DNA from: Klebsiella pneumoniae | Lineage (GTDB): Bacteria; Pseudomonadota; Gammaproteobacteria; Steroidobacterales; Steroidobacteraceae | NCBI GenBank assembly: GCA_945860725.1 | Contig: CAMAQZ010000009.1 | Span: 1 to 59,392 of the forward strand | Length of the DNA stretch: 59,392 bases | Direction: 5' to 3' | Part shown: positions 29,442-37,553 of the stretch, one piece after another | How the letters are laid out: every line of letters starts with the position of its first letter | How positions within the stretch are numbered: position 1 is the stretch's first letter | Translations under genes and position numbers: made by a program | Notes under the pieces: model-generated | What the model was told of the DNA's origin: nothing | Databases searched by the model: none | The model's input: only the letters and a program-made list of their open reading frames with translations

Positions 29442-29470
29442 ACGCCGCGTTCACACGCGGCGTCTTTTTT
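29442..29470. terminator. Bidirectional rho-independent terminator
   Basis: Perfect 8-bp stem ACGCCGCG (29442-29449) and CGCGGCGT (29456-29463) with a 6-base loop. A run of eight A precedes it (29435-29442) and six T follow (29465-29470). It can therefore end fabH transcripts on the plus strand and the lipoprotein transcript on the minus strand. Confidence 0.92.
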
Positions 29471-29492
29471 CCCGGAGCGGGACCTTGCGGTC

Positions 29493-29807
29493 TTACTTCG
29501 AGATCGTGCGCTTGAACATGCGGTCGATCTTCTCGTTCGTCGCATCGCAGCAGCTCTGGCTGGCCTGCGCAGCGGCGAGCGCCTGGTTGGCGGTTGACTG
29601 GGCGCCGTTGGCAGCCGAGGCAGCCGAGGCGGCAGCGCTGCTCGCGCTGTCAGCAGCGCTCTTGGCAGCCGCGACCTGCGAGCCGATGCTCGAGATCTGC
29701 GACTTCAGGGTGTCGACCTGGGCCTGCAACGGCTTGAGGTCGGTGCAACCGGCGAGGCCGGTGAGGGCGGCCAGGGCGGCAATCTTGACGATGACGGGGG
29801 TCTTCAT
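29493..29807 (-). CDS. Lpp/OprI-like alanine-zipper outer-membrane lipoprotein
   Basis: 104-residue small lipoprotein. The signal peptide ends in the lipobox LAGC with Cys21 as the lipidated residue. The mature part is one long coiled coil with dense Ala/Ser heptads (QVAAAKSAADSASSAAASAA), like Pseudomonas OprI. A Cys-Cys pair stands at 86-87 and the chain ends TISK; a C-terminal Lys would allow Lpp-type cross-linking to peptidoglycan, though this is not shown. ATG at 29807 has AGGA upstream and a leader of about 130 bases separates it from the methyltransferase. It ends at the shared terminator. Confidence 0.85.
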   Translation of the reverse strand: MKTPVIVKIAALAALTGLAGCTDLKPLQAQVDTLKSQISSIGSQVAAAKSAADSASSAAASAASAANGAQSTANQALAAAQASQSCCDATNEKIDRMFKRTISK

Positions 29808-29938
29808 TGTTCGAGTTCCTCTGAGGTTTCTGACGGATCTGGGGTGCAGAAGGGATCTGTGTGACGAATCCCCCATTACGCCGCGCAGTATGGCACCAAA
29901 TTCCGGGGCGAAAATCAACTGGCCGAAAGTTACATCCG

Positions 29939-30571
29939 TCACAGCGGCTTGCGCAGCAGGAACTGGTGATTGTGCAAACGAATCGTCTCGGCAGCCCCGG
30001 AGGCGCGGAACTCGTCCACCGCGCGGGTGACGCCGTGGTCCCAGATCCCGCGCCGGTCATAGTCGTCGCCGGCGATATAGCCGCCCGGCTTGAGCTTCGG
30101 GAAAAAAGCTGCGATGTCGCGCTTGACGTCGTCGTAGAAATGGCTGGCGTCGACGTACACCCAATCGAAGTGCGCGTCGGGGAACAGCGGCGCGGCATCG
30201 TGCGAGAGCGTGCGATGCAGCACCACGCGTCCCGAGGCGATCTCGCGCGCGAACCGCGTCGTGACCTGTAGGTATTGCGCCTGCAGGGTTTCGCTCGCCG
30301 CCTTGCCGTCCTTGAAGTCTTGGGTTGGGCCGTCGTAGAGCGTGCCGTCATCTTTGGGGAACCATGGGTCGACGAGATGCAGCTCGTGCGGCTCGTTCAT
30401 GGCGAGGATGCGTTCCGAGAAATCCCCGTCGAAGACACCGACTTCGATGACCGTGCCGCCCTTGGGCAGGGTCTCGAACATGAAGTCTCTGCTCGCGGCA
30501 CGGCGGGCTTGTTTGGAGAGAATCCGTTGGTACCAGTGTCTGCCGGGAAGTCCCGGGGCGGGGCGATACAT
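29939..30571 (-). CDS. Class I SAM-dependent methyltransferase
   Basis: 210-residue Rossmann-fold methyltransferase. SAM motif I is GTVIEVGVFDGDFSERIL (about residues 37-54), motif II the acidic HLVDPWF, and the post-motif FDWVYVDASHFYDDVKRDI plus PGGYIAGDDY match the methyltransferase-24 type, whose members often act on sugars or small molecules. ATG at 30571 is chosen because the longer frame crosses the divergent gene. The neighbouring glycosyltransferases suggest a glycan or surface substrate, which is an inference. A TATGAT lies 6 bases before the ATG. Confidence 0.8.
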   Translation of the reverse strand: MYRPAPGLPGRHWYQRILSKQARRAASRDFMFETLPKGGTVIEVGVFDGDFSERILAMNEPHELHLVDPWFPKDDGTLYDGPTQDFKDGKAASETLQAQYLQVTTRFAREIASGRVVLHRTLSHDAAPLFPDAHFDWVYVDASHFYDDVKRDIAAFFPKLKPGGYIAGDDYDRRGIWDHGVTRAVDEFRASGAAETIRLHNHQFLLRKPL

Positions 30572-30587
30572 GGCAATATCATAGCTT

Positions 30588-31691
30588 ATGGATACCGGGA
30601 TGGGTGCGGCCGGCATGGCCGTCCAAAGAGAGGACGCGCCGCCGCGAGTGCTGTTCGTGCCGGTGAGCGGCCCCTCGGGCATGGGCGAGTTCGCCCGCGC
30701 ACGGGGCCTTGCCGAAGCAGTGGCGGCGCGATGGCCGCAGGTCGAGATGCATTTTCTGCTGCACCGCGACGCGCCCTACGCGGCCGCTTGCCGCTTTCCC
30801 ACCACCTTGATCCCGGCCTCGCCGACGCTCTGCGACCCCGAGGTCATCGACACCATCCACGCGTTCAAGCCAGGCGTCGTCGTGTTCGACAACGCAGGTC
30901 GCACTGCAGCGCTGAAGGCGGCACGGGCGGCGGGTGCCAAGGTGATCTACGTGAGCTCGCGCGGTCGCCAGAGATACAAGGCCTTCCGACTGCGCTGGAT
31001 GCGGCTGCTCGATGATCACTGGATTTCCTACCCGCCGTCGATCGCCGGTGCGCTGAGCGGGTTCGAGCGCTTGAAGCAGCGGGTCGCGGGACGGCCGCAA
31101 CTGCGCTTCCTCGATGCGGTGATCGCACCGCCCGATGAGGCGGCGCTCGATGCGCTGCTGCCCGATTTCCCGGCACCCGATCTTGTGATCGTGCCGGGCG
31201 GGGGCAGCGCGTTCCACGACTCTGTGATGACGCCGGCGCAGTTCGCGCGCTGGGGCGAGGCGCTCGCTGCACACGGTCATCGGGTCGTCTTCGTCGCCGG
31301 GCCTTCGTTCACCGGCGAGGTCGCGGTGTCCGAGCGCTTGCAACTGCTGCGCGGAGTCGGCGGCGGCGCGCTGATGGCCTTGCTGCGTCGCAGTCGTCTG
31401 GTGCTGGTGAACGGCGGCGACACGCTGTTGCAGGCGCTCGCGCTCGGTCGTCCCTGCGTCGCGGTGCCGATCGCCGGCGACCAGGCCGCGCGCATCGCGC
31501 GCGGTGTCGCGGCGGGAGGCGTCGAGGCGCCAGCGCCGGAGGAGGTGGTCGTACGCTGCGCCGCACTGCTCGGCGATGGCTCCTCAGGCGCGGCGCTCGC
31601 AGCGCTCACAGCTGCGGCGCGCGCAGCGGGTTTCACCGACGCGCTGCCCGGCATGGTGGCCCGTATCGGCGAGCACCTCGAGCTCGTATAG
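30588..31691 (+). CDS. MurG-like (GT28-type) glycosyltransferase
   Basis: 367-residue GT-B protein. The N-terminal half begins VLFVPVSGPSGMGEFARARGL with the glycine-rich loop of retaining and inverting GT-B enzymes. The C-terminal half has VIVPGGGSAFHD, a VFVAGPS strand and VNGGDTLLQALALGRPCVAVPI, the donor-nucleotide site pattern of MurG and related enzymes. No signal peptide or membrane segment is seen. The acceptor is unknown. The start lies 16 bases from the divergent methyltransferase start, so both promoters overlap coding DNA. Confidence 0.72.
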   Translation: MDTGMGAAGMAVQREDAPPRVLFVPVSGPSGMGEFARARGLAEAVAARWPQVEMHFLLHRDAPYAAACRFPTTLIPASPTLCDPEVIDTIHAFKPGVVVFDNAGRTAALKAARAAGAKVIYVSSRGRQRYKAFRLRWMRLLDDHWISYPPSIAGALSGFERLKQRVAGRPQLRFLDAVIAPPDEAALDALLPDFPAPDLVIVPGGGSAFHDSVMTPAQFARWGEALAAHGHRVVFVAGPSFTGEVAVSERLQLLRGVGGGALMALLRRSRLVLVNGGDTLLQALALGRPCVAVPIAGDQAARIARGVAAGGVEAPAPEEVVVRCAALLGDGSSGAALAALTAAARAAGFTDALPGMVARIGEHLELV

Positions 31692-31703
31692 CGCGCGCGG
31701 ATT

Positions 31704-32750
31704 TCAGCCCCGCGTGGTATCCCCGCCGTCGTGCGCGTCGATCAATCCACGATAGGCCGCGAGCGTCTCGCGCACCACGGTGTCGAGATGCCAAGGTGAC
31801 AGGTCGTGCTGCAGGCGTGGTGGCCGCGATGCGGCGATCTCCCGGATCGCCTCGGCCATCGCCCGCACATCGTCGATGGCGACGAGCCGGCCCGGGAAAC
31901 GCGACAGGATCTCCGATGGTCCCTGCGTGCGCGTCGCGAGCACCGGGGTGCCGGCATCGAGCGCCTCGAACAGCACCCGCCCGAGCGGTTCGCTGCGCGA
32001 GGGGCTCACGAAGAGATCGAAGGCCTGGTAGAGATCTTTGGCATCGCTGCGGAAGCCGAGGAATTTGATGCGACCGTCGGGGCAGACCTCGGTCGCGAGG
32101 CGCTCGAGCGAGGCGCGCTCGCGACCCTCACCGGCGATCACGAGCCTGGCGTCCGGCAGCCCCGCCGCACCGAACGCACGGAGCAGCGTATCGAATCCTT
32201 TGGACTCCGCAAGCCGGCCGACGCCGCCCACCAAGAAATCCTCCGGCGCCGCACCGGCGAGCGCGCGCAGCGCGGCGAGGCGCTCCGGCGCGAGCTTGGG
32301 CTGCGGCAGCAGCGATTCATTGATATCGAACACCCGGCCGCGGTAGCCAGAGAGGTCGCGCTTCTGCCACTGCGCGATGACGATGAGACCGTCCATCTGC
32401 AGGAAATGCGGACCGTTGACCCACATGTGCAGCGTGGCGATGGTGGGGCAGGGCGGCTTGAGCCGCGCGACGAGGCGCGTGCTCTTGCGCAGGTGCGTAT
32501 GGATAATTTCGGGCCGGAACTCCCGCACGGCGCGCGCGAGGCTCGGGCCTGGGAACCAGCGGCCGCACTCCATGACCTGCACACGCGGGTCGAGGTGGTC
32601 GCGGATCGAGGCGCCGCCCGCGCTGCGGTGATCGCGCCGCAGCGCCAGCATCACCTCGTGGCCTTGCGCTGCGCAGGCGTTGCACATCTCGGCGGTGGCG
32701 CGTTCGGTGCCGGCAAAGCCGCTCGAGAAGAGCGTGTGCAGGATGCGCAT
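31704..32750 (-). CDS. Glycosyltransferase family 4 protein
   Basis: 348-residue GT4 enzyme of the cell-surface glycan type. N-terminal ILHTLFSSGFAGTERATAEM is the acceptor-side Gly loop. Donor-side marks are VGGVGRLAESKGFDTLLRAF, the VIAGEGRE strand, KFLGFRSDAKDLYQAFDLFVSPSRSEPLG with the E-x7-E motif, and PVLATRTQGPSEIL. Such proteins build lipopolysaccharide core or exopolysaccharide. It lies 9 bases downstream of the flavoprotein gene on the same strand and converges with the MurG-like gene. Confidence 0.88.
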   Translation of the reverse strand: MRILHTLFSSGFAGTERATAEMCNACAAQGHEVMLALRRDHRSAGGASIRDHLDPRVQVMECGRWFPGPSLARAVREFRPEIIHTHLRKSTRLVARLKPPCPTIATLHMWVNGPHFLQMDGLIVIAQWQKRDLSGYRGRVFDINESLLPQPKLAPERLAALRALAGAAPEDFLVGGVGRLAESKGFDTLLRAFGAAGLPDARLVIAGEGRERASLERLATEVCPDGRIKFLGFRSDAKDLYQAFDLFVSPSRSEPLGRVLFEALDAGTPVLATRTQGPSEILSRFPGRLVAIDDVRAMAEAIREIAASRPPRLQHDLSPWHLDTVVRETLAAYRGLIDAHDGGDTTRG

Positions 32751-32759
32751 GGCGCGTAT

Positions 32760-34433
32760 TCAGCCTTTGCGCTTGTCGCGCAGGATCTCCCGCGCTGCGT
32801 TGCGTCCCGGCACACCGGTCACGCCACCGCCTGGGTGCGCGCCCGATCCACAAAGATAAAGCCCCTCGAGCGGCGTCCGATAGTCACCGTAGCCGAGCGC
32901 GGGTCGGGCCGCCCACAATTGGTCGAGGCCGAGCGCGCCGTGGAAGATGTCTCCGCCCGCGAGGCCGAAACGCTGTTCGAGATCGAGCGGCGAGAGCGCC
33001 GAATGCCCGAGCAGGCTCGCGCGGAAGTTGGGGGCGTGTGCATCGACGGTGTCGATGATGAGCTGCGCTGCGGCCTCGCGCATCGCCGGGTCCGCCCAGC
33101 TGCGCCCCGGCGCATCGGGACGCGCGAGCTCGTAATCGAAATGCTGGCAGAAGAGGCTCGCCACATGCGCGCCGTGCGGGGCGAGCGTGTCATCGAGCGT
33201 CGAGGAGATCATCATCTCGACCACCGGCGCGCCCGACACGCCGTGCAGGCGCGCTTCGGCGTAGGCGCGATCCATGTAGCCGAGCGAGGGCGCGATGATG
33301 ATGCCGGAACCGAGGTGTGTATCGCCCGTGCGCGAGCGCCGCGCGCTGAAACGCGGCAGCTCCGAGAGCGCGACGTTCATGCGGAACGAGGCCGACCCGA
33401 CCCGCCAGCGCTCGATATGCGCGCGGAAGTCCTCGGGCAGATCGTCGGGCTGGAGCAGGCCGAGGAAGAGCGGCTTGGGTCCCAGGTTGCCGATGATGTT
33501 CGGCGCGCCGAACACGCGTCCGTCGGCGAGCCGGATGCCGCTCGCCCGCACGCGGCCGCCCGTACTGCCGACCAGACGGCTCGCCGAGCGGCTCGTGATG
33601 ATGCGTTCGACCGGTGCGCCGCACTCGATGTGGACGCCGAGCCGGCGCGCTTCGGCGGCCATCGCCTGCGTGATCGCGCCCATGCCGCCGATGGCGTGGC
33701 CCCAGATGCCGCGCTTGCCGTTGACCTCGCCGAAGGCGTGGTGCAGCAGCACATAGGCGCTGCCCGGCGTGTAGGGACTCGCGTAGTTGCCGACGATGGC
33801 ATCGAAGCCGTAGAGCGCCTTGAGCGCATCGCTCTCGAACCAGTGATCGAGGATCTCGCCCGCGCTGCGCGTGAACAGCTCGTGCAATTCGCGTTGCGCA
33901 GTGAGCGGTAGCGCGCGCAAGCCGTGCCCGAAGCGCAGCGCTTCCCACAGATCACGGCCGCGGCGCAGGTCGGTGGGCGGGGTGCGGTGCAGCAGGTCGC
34001 GCAGCAGTGCGACGGCGCGGCCCAACATCTCGTTGAAGGCGGGCAGGCGCGCGGCGTCGCGGACGCTGAAGCGGCGCACCTCCTCGATCGTGTCCGCGGT
34101 GGTCGGGCCTGCGCTGAACGAATCGCCATCGGGCAGCGGCAGGAAGTTCTGCATCGGTCGCTCGACCACGCGCAGCCCGTGGCCGGCGAGCCCGAGCTCG
34201 GCGATCACCCCGGCATCGAGCAGGCTCACGGTGTAGCTGGCGGCCGAGTTGCGGAAGCCTGGGTGGAACTCCTCGGTGACGGCCGCACCGCCAACGATCC
34301 CCCGGCGCTCGAACACGGCCACGCGCAACCCTGCCCGGGCGAGGTAACAGGCACAGGTCAGGCCGTTGTGACCGCCGCCGATGATCAAGGCGTCGAAATC
34401 TGCAGCAGGGGGCTTGCGACTGGATGAATTCAC
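32760..34433 (-). CDS. PYROXD2/phytoene desaturase-like FAD oxidoreductase
   Basis: 557-residue flavoprotein. The dinucleotide motif DALIIGGGHNGLTCACYLARAG is at the N-terminus, followed by ERRGIVGGAAVTEEFHPGF. The C-terminal FAD motif is LYLCGSGAHPGGGVTGVPGRNAA. This matches the phytoene-desaturase-like family near PYROXD2; no other carotenoid genes are visible, so carotenoid work is unlikely. The GTG start at 34433 lies 5 bases from the lexA SOS box, and a TATACA within that box is 6 bases from the start. Confidence 0.8.
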   Translation of the reverse strand: MNSSSRKPPAADFDALIIGGGHNGLTCACYLARAGLRVAVFERRGIVGGAAVTEEFHPGFRNSAASYTVSLLDAGVIAELGLAGHGLRVVERPMQNFLPLPDGDSFSAGPTTADTIEEVRRFSVRDAARLPAFNEMLGRAVALLRDLLHRTPPTDLRRGRDLWEALRFGHGLRALPLTAQRELHELFTRSAGEILDHWFESDALKALYGFDAIVGNYASPYTPGSAYVLLHHAFGEVNGKRGIWGHAIGGMGAITQAMAAEARRLGVHIECGAPVERIITSRSASRLVGSTGGRVRASGIRLADGRVFGAPNIIGNLGPKPLFLGLLQPDDLPEDFRAHIERWRVGSASFRMNVALSELPRFSARRSRTGDTHLGSGIIIAPSLGYMDRAYAEARLHGVSGAPVVEMMISSTLDDTLAPHGAHVASLFCQHFDYELARPDAPGRSWADPAMREAAAQLIIDTVDAHAPNFRASLLGHSALSPLDLEQRFGLAGGDIFHGALGLDQLWAARPALGYGDYRTPLEGLYLCGSGAHPGGGVTGVPGRNAAREILRDKRKG

Positions 34434-34438
34434 AGTTA

Positions 34439-34454
34439 CTGTATAGATCAACAG
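34439..34454. promoter_or_regulatory. SOS box (LexA operator) of lexA
   Basis: CTGT at 34439-34442, 8 bases, ACAG at 34451-34454, flanked by TA; this fits the E. coli-type LexA consensus. It lies 15 bases before the lexA ATG and 5 bases from the divergent flavoprotein GTG, overlapping -10-like sequences on both strands (TATAGA plus, TATACA minus). LexA would thus repress itself and possibly the flavoprotein. Confidence 0.88.
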
Positions 34455-34469
34455 AGGTAGAGGTGCCAC

Positions 34470-35111
34470 ATGTCAGACCTGACCCCCCGCCAATCCGAAA
34501 TCCTCCGTCTCATTCAGCGTGCCATCGCCGAGACCGGTATGCCCCCCACCCGCGCGGAGATCGCGCAGGAGATGGGTTTCCGTTCGGCCAATGCCGCCGA
34601 GGAACACCTGCGCGCCCTCGCCCGCAAGGGCGTCATCGCGCTCGTACCGGGCACCTCGCGCGGCATCCAGCTGAAGGACATCCTGCGCGAGCAGCTCGGG
34701 CTGCCGCTCATCGGCCGTGTGGCCGCTGGCAAGCCTATTCTCGCAGAAGAGAACATCGAAGCGCGATTCAACATCGATCCGGACATCTTCTCCCCCAGGC
34801 CGCACTACCTCCTCAAGGTCACCGGCATGTCCATGAAAGATGCCGGCATCCTCGATGGCGACCTCGTGGCCGTGCACCGCACACCCGAGGTGCGCAACCG
34901 CCAGATCATCGTCGCACGCCTCGAAAACGAGGTCACCGTCAAACGCTACAAACAAGAAGGCAGCACCGTTTGGTTATTGCCCGAGAACGTGGATTTCGAA
35001 CCCATCCGCGTCAACCTGCGCGAAGAGCCACTCATCATCGAGGGAGTGGTGGTCGGCGTGCTGCGGCGCGGCGCGATCGGAGCGGGCAAGGCGGCTACCG
35101 GTCTGATGTAA
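34470..35111 (+). CDS. lexA: SOS repressor LexA
   Basis: 213-residue repressor and self-cleaving protease. The winged helix recognition region [19 protein letters not shown] (about residues 36-54) is nearly that of E. coli LexA, consistent with the CTGT-N8-ACAG boxes seen here. The cleavage site is Ala86-Gly87 and the catalytic dyad Ser121 (TGMSMKD) and Lys158 (VKRY). AGAGGT precedes the ATG. First gene of a lexA-imuA-imuB-dnaE2 cassette. Confidence 0.97.
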   Translation: MSDLTPRQSEILRLIQRAIAETGMPPTRAEIAQEMGFRSANAAEEHLRALARKGVIALVPGTSRGIQLKDILREQLGLPLIGRVAAGKPILAEENIEARFNIDPDIFSPRPHYLLKVTGMSMKDAGILDGDLVAVHRTPEVRNRQIIVARLENEVTVKRYKQEGSTVWLLPENVDFEPIRVNLREEPLIIEGVVVGVLRRGAIGAGKAATGLM

Positions 35112-35121
35112 CAGCGCTGCA

Positions 35122-35141
35122 GCGGCTATCGGGTTAGCCGC
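35122..35141 (+). other. Hairpin after lexA
   Basis: GCGGCTA (35122-35128) and TAGCCGC (35135-35141) form a perfect 7-bp stem 10 bases after the lexA stop. No T run follows, so it is not a standard terminator. It may be an RNA stabiliser or attenuator between lexA and imuA. Confidence 0.45.
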
Positions 35142-35152
35142 AGAGGTCCCCC

Positions 35153-35380
35153 ATGATCGATTTCGAACTGCGCCCGCCACCGGGCGCGATAGATACCCTC
35201 GTCCCGAAAAAACGTCGGGGCGCTCTTCCTCAGTCGGCATTATCGCCGCGCAAGCTTCGGTCCGCGCCCGTGCGCAATGCGGTGCGCGCCAGCCTGCGTC
35301 GTTACACCTGCCCTTGCGGGTGTGGCAGTACGCGGTGGTTCTCGCAGGCGCGCAGTGTGCGCGGGCCGAGCGCCACTTGA
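35153..35380 (+). CDS. Doubtful small ORF between lexA and imuA
   Basis: 75-residue open frame in the 302-base lexA-imuA gap. AGAGGT lies 5 bases before the ATG and the first codons look typical of the genome, but the second half is Arg/Ser-rich and matches no family I know; the only mark is a TCPCGCGSTRWF Cys cluster. The rest of the gap holds a second hairpin, GACGGTG-TCG-CACCGTC at 35384-35400, just before imuA, and no SOS box. Confidence 0.25.
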   Translation: MIDFELRPPPGAIDTLVPKKRRGALPQSALSPRKLRSAPVRNAVRASLRRYTCPCGCGSTRWFSQARSVRGPSAT

Positions 35381-35413
35381 TGCGACGGTGTCGCACCGTC
35401 AAGCATCGCTGCA

Positions 35414-36145
35414 ATGCGCATGAACTCCGCAGACGGTATCCCCCAGGGTACGCCGCCTACCGGCCTCGACGGATTGCTCATGCATCCGGCGATCTGGCGC
35501 GGGCGCAGCCTTGCTCCCATCGATACGCATGCCACGGGTTGTGCGCGCCTCGATGAGGCGCTGCCTGGGCGCGGCTGGCCAGCCACCGGGCTCACCGAGA
35601 TCCTCACCCGTCGGCCCGGTCTCGGCGAATTGCGGCTGCTGATGCCGTGGCTCGTCGCGCTCGGTCGCACCCAGCCGCCGCGCTGGGTGAGTTGGATCTC
35701 TCCCCCGTTCGAACCTTACGCACCTGCGCTCGTCGCCGAGGGTGTGCCCGCCGAGCGTCAGCTTGTCATCCGTACCGATCGGCCGTTGTGGGCGCTCGAG
35801 CAGACGCTCGATTCAGGGGCGTGCTGCCTCGCGCTGGCTTGGCCTGATGCGGGTGCGCCGCGAGGACGATCGCGGGTACGCCCGCGTGATCTGCGGCGGC
35901 TGCAGCTCATCACCCAGCGCCATCGTGCGCCCGCTTTCCTGTTCCGTCCCCTCGAAGCAGCCGATGAGGCATCGCCTGCTGAACTGCGCATGTCGTTCGA
36001 GCCGCAGCCCGCAGGTGCCAGGCTGCAGTTGCTCAAAAGTCGTGGCGGTCGTCGTGAGCCCTTCGAGCTGCGCTGGGACGAATGGCATCGCAGTGGATCA
36101 TGCGGCGATGCTGTGCGTCAGGAGCCCTCGCATGGCGCGCCGTGA
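35414..36145 (+). CDS. imuA: Translesion synthesis-associated protein ImuA
   Basis: 243-residue RecA/SulA-like accessory factor of the ImuA-ImuB-DnaE2 mutasome. Segments HATGCARLDEALPGRGWPATGLTEIL and PRWVSWISPPFEPYAPAL resemble the RecA-like core, and RLQLITQRHRAPAFLFRP and FELRWDEW are seen in ImuA proteins. The Walker A loop is not conserved, usual for ImuA. ATG at 35414 or 35420. The end overlaps imuB. Confidence 0.82.
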   Translation: MRMNSADGIPQGTPPTGLDGLLMHPAIWRGRSLAPIDTHATGCARLDEALPGRGWPATGLTEILTRRPGLGELRLLMPWLVALGRTQPPRWVSWISPPFEPYAPALVAEGVPAERQLVIRTDRPLWALEQTLDSGACCLALAWPDAGAPRGRSRVRPRDLRRLQLITQRHRAPAFLFRPLEAADEASPAELRMSFEPQPAGARLQLLKSRGGRREPFELRWDEWHRSGSCGDAVRQEPSHGAP

Positions 36146-37535
36146 GCGGGTCGCATCGACGCAGCGCGCTTTCGATGCGCTCGGACCTGCGCTCGGCCCT
36201 GCGTTCGGCCCTACGCAGCCGCCGCCGCTCGAGTCGTTGTTCGACATGGCACCCGAATCTTGGCTCGCGTTGCAAGGTGTCGCGGTGGCCGATCTCGAGC
36301 GCCTCGCGCAGCTCGCCATCGGCTTCAGTCCACGCGTGAGCCTCGAGCCGGACGCTGTGTTGCTCGAGGTGCGCGGCAGCTTCCGCTTGTTCGGCGGTGC
36401 GCGAGCGTTGTGTGCGCAAGTGTTGGCGTGTTGTCGCGAGGCGGGGCTCGCGCCGCGGTGGTCGCTCGCGCCGACGCCCCTTGCCGCACTGGCGTTGTCG
36501 CGGGCGGGGCGGGGTGTCGCTGTGCTGGCGCGCGACCGACTGGTCGGTGCGTTGGCGCCGCTGCCGATCGCGGTGCTTGGTTGGTCGCCGGCAGCCCTCG
36601 CGCGCCTCGAGTCGATCGGGGTGCGCACGCTCGGTGCTGCGCAGCGTCTGCCACGCGCCGGTTTTACGCGCCGTTTCGGGCCTGCGGCGATGGCGGATCT
36701 CGACCGGCTCACCGGTCTCTGCCCTGAACCACGCCGTGCCCATGTGCCGCGCGAGCGCTTCCGCACCCGCCGCGATCCCGCCTTCGAAGCCGACACCGCA
36801 GCGGTCGTGCTGCGCGAGACCGAACCCCTGCTCGTCGAGTTCGAAGAATTTTTGCGCAGCCGGCAATGTGGGGTCGACCTGCTGATGCTGCGACTCTCGC
36901 ACCGGGCACGCGACGCCCAGCACGGTCGCGCCGCGATCCCGCCGCACACCCAACTGGACCTGCGGCTTGCCGCCTCCGAACATCGTGCCGCCGCGTTCGC
37001 TGCGCTGCTCACCGAGCATCTTGCACGTACCGTCTTACCCGCACCGGTGACCCGCCTCGAACTGCGTTCCGGACGCCTGCGGCCCGTGGTCCCGGGCTCC
37101 GCGGCGCTCTGGCGGCCTGGTGAGCACGGTGGCGGTCTCGCCCGCGAGTCGCCTGCGCTCATCGAACGACTGCGTGCGCGTCTCGGCCACGATGCCGTCT
37201 ATGGCCTGTGCCTCGTGCCGCAACATCGTCCCGAGTCGGCTTGGCGAGTCGCTGAACCCGCGTTGCCGTCGGCATCGGGCGTCACGGCGACGCCCGCACA
37301 TCCCGGTAGCGTGCGGCGACCGTTGTGGTTACTGCGCGAACCCGCGCCATTGCCGTGGCCGTTCACGGCGCTGCAACGGCTCGAGGGGCCCGAACGATTG
37401 GAGACCGGGTGGTGGGACGGCCTCGACATCGCGCGCGATTACTACCTCGCCTGCGAGCCCTCCGGCGCCGAGGTTTGGGTATATCGCGAACGGCGGGCGC
37501 CGCATACCTGGTGGCTGCATGGAGTGTTCGGCTAG
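36108..37535 (+). CDS. imuB: Inactive Y-family polymerase ImuB
   Basis: Non-catalytic Y-family protein that bridges DnaE2, ImuA and the beta clamp. The LEPDAVLLEVRGSFRLFGG block replaces the catalytic DE motif of true Y-polymerases. ARLESIGVRTLGAAQRLPRAGFTRRFG is the HhH/thumb part, and the C-terminus ends in the WWDGLDIARDYYLACEPSGAEVWVYRE module. ATG at 36108 gives 475 residues and keeps a CVRSPRMA strand resembling the usual first beta strand; ATG at 36132 is the alternative. The palm before LERLAQLAIGF is about 30-40 residues shorter than typical. Confidence 0.88.
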   Translation: MLCVRSPRMARRERVASTQRAFDALGPALGPAFGPTQPPPLESLFDMAPESWLALQGVAVADLERLAQLAIGFSPRVSLEPDAVLLEVRGSFRLFGGARALCAQVLACCREAGLAPRWSLAPTPLAALALSRAGRGVAVLARDRLVGALAPLPIAVLGWSPAALARLESIGVRTLGAAQRLPRAGFTRRFGPAAMADLDRLTGLCPEPRRAHVPRERFRTRRDPAFEADTAAVVLRETEPLLVEFEEFLRSRQCGVDLLMLRLSHRARDAQHGRAAIPPHTQLDLRLAASEHRAAAFAALLTEHLARTVLPAPVTRLELRSGRLRPVVPGSAALWRPGEHGGGLARESPALIERLRARLGHDAVYGLCLVPQHRPESAWRVAEPALPSASGVTATPAHPGSVRRPLWLLREPAPLPWPFTALQRLEGPERLETGWWDGLDIARDYYLACEPSGAEVWVYRERRAPHTWWLHGVFG

Positions 37536-37553
37536 GACGATGCGCCCCCAATA

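Noticed and set aside
31806-33911. 701-codon plus-strand frame opposite the GT4 and flavoprotein genes
   Set aside because: Antisense to two well-supported genes, His/Arg/Glu-rich with no motif.
35384-35400. Perfect hairpin GACGGTG-TCG-CACCGTC before imuA as a terminator
   Set aside because: No T run follows and imuA lacks its own SOS box, so a full stop here would disconnect it from lexA; kept only as a note.
36108-37535. imuB as a pseudogene
   Set aside because: The frame is intact over 475 codons with all conserved C-terminal blocks; only the N-terminal part is short.
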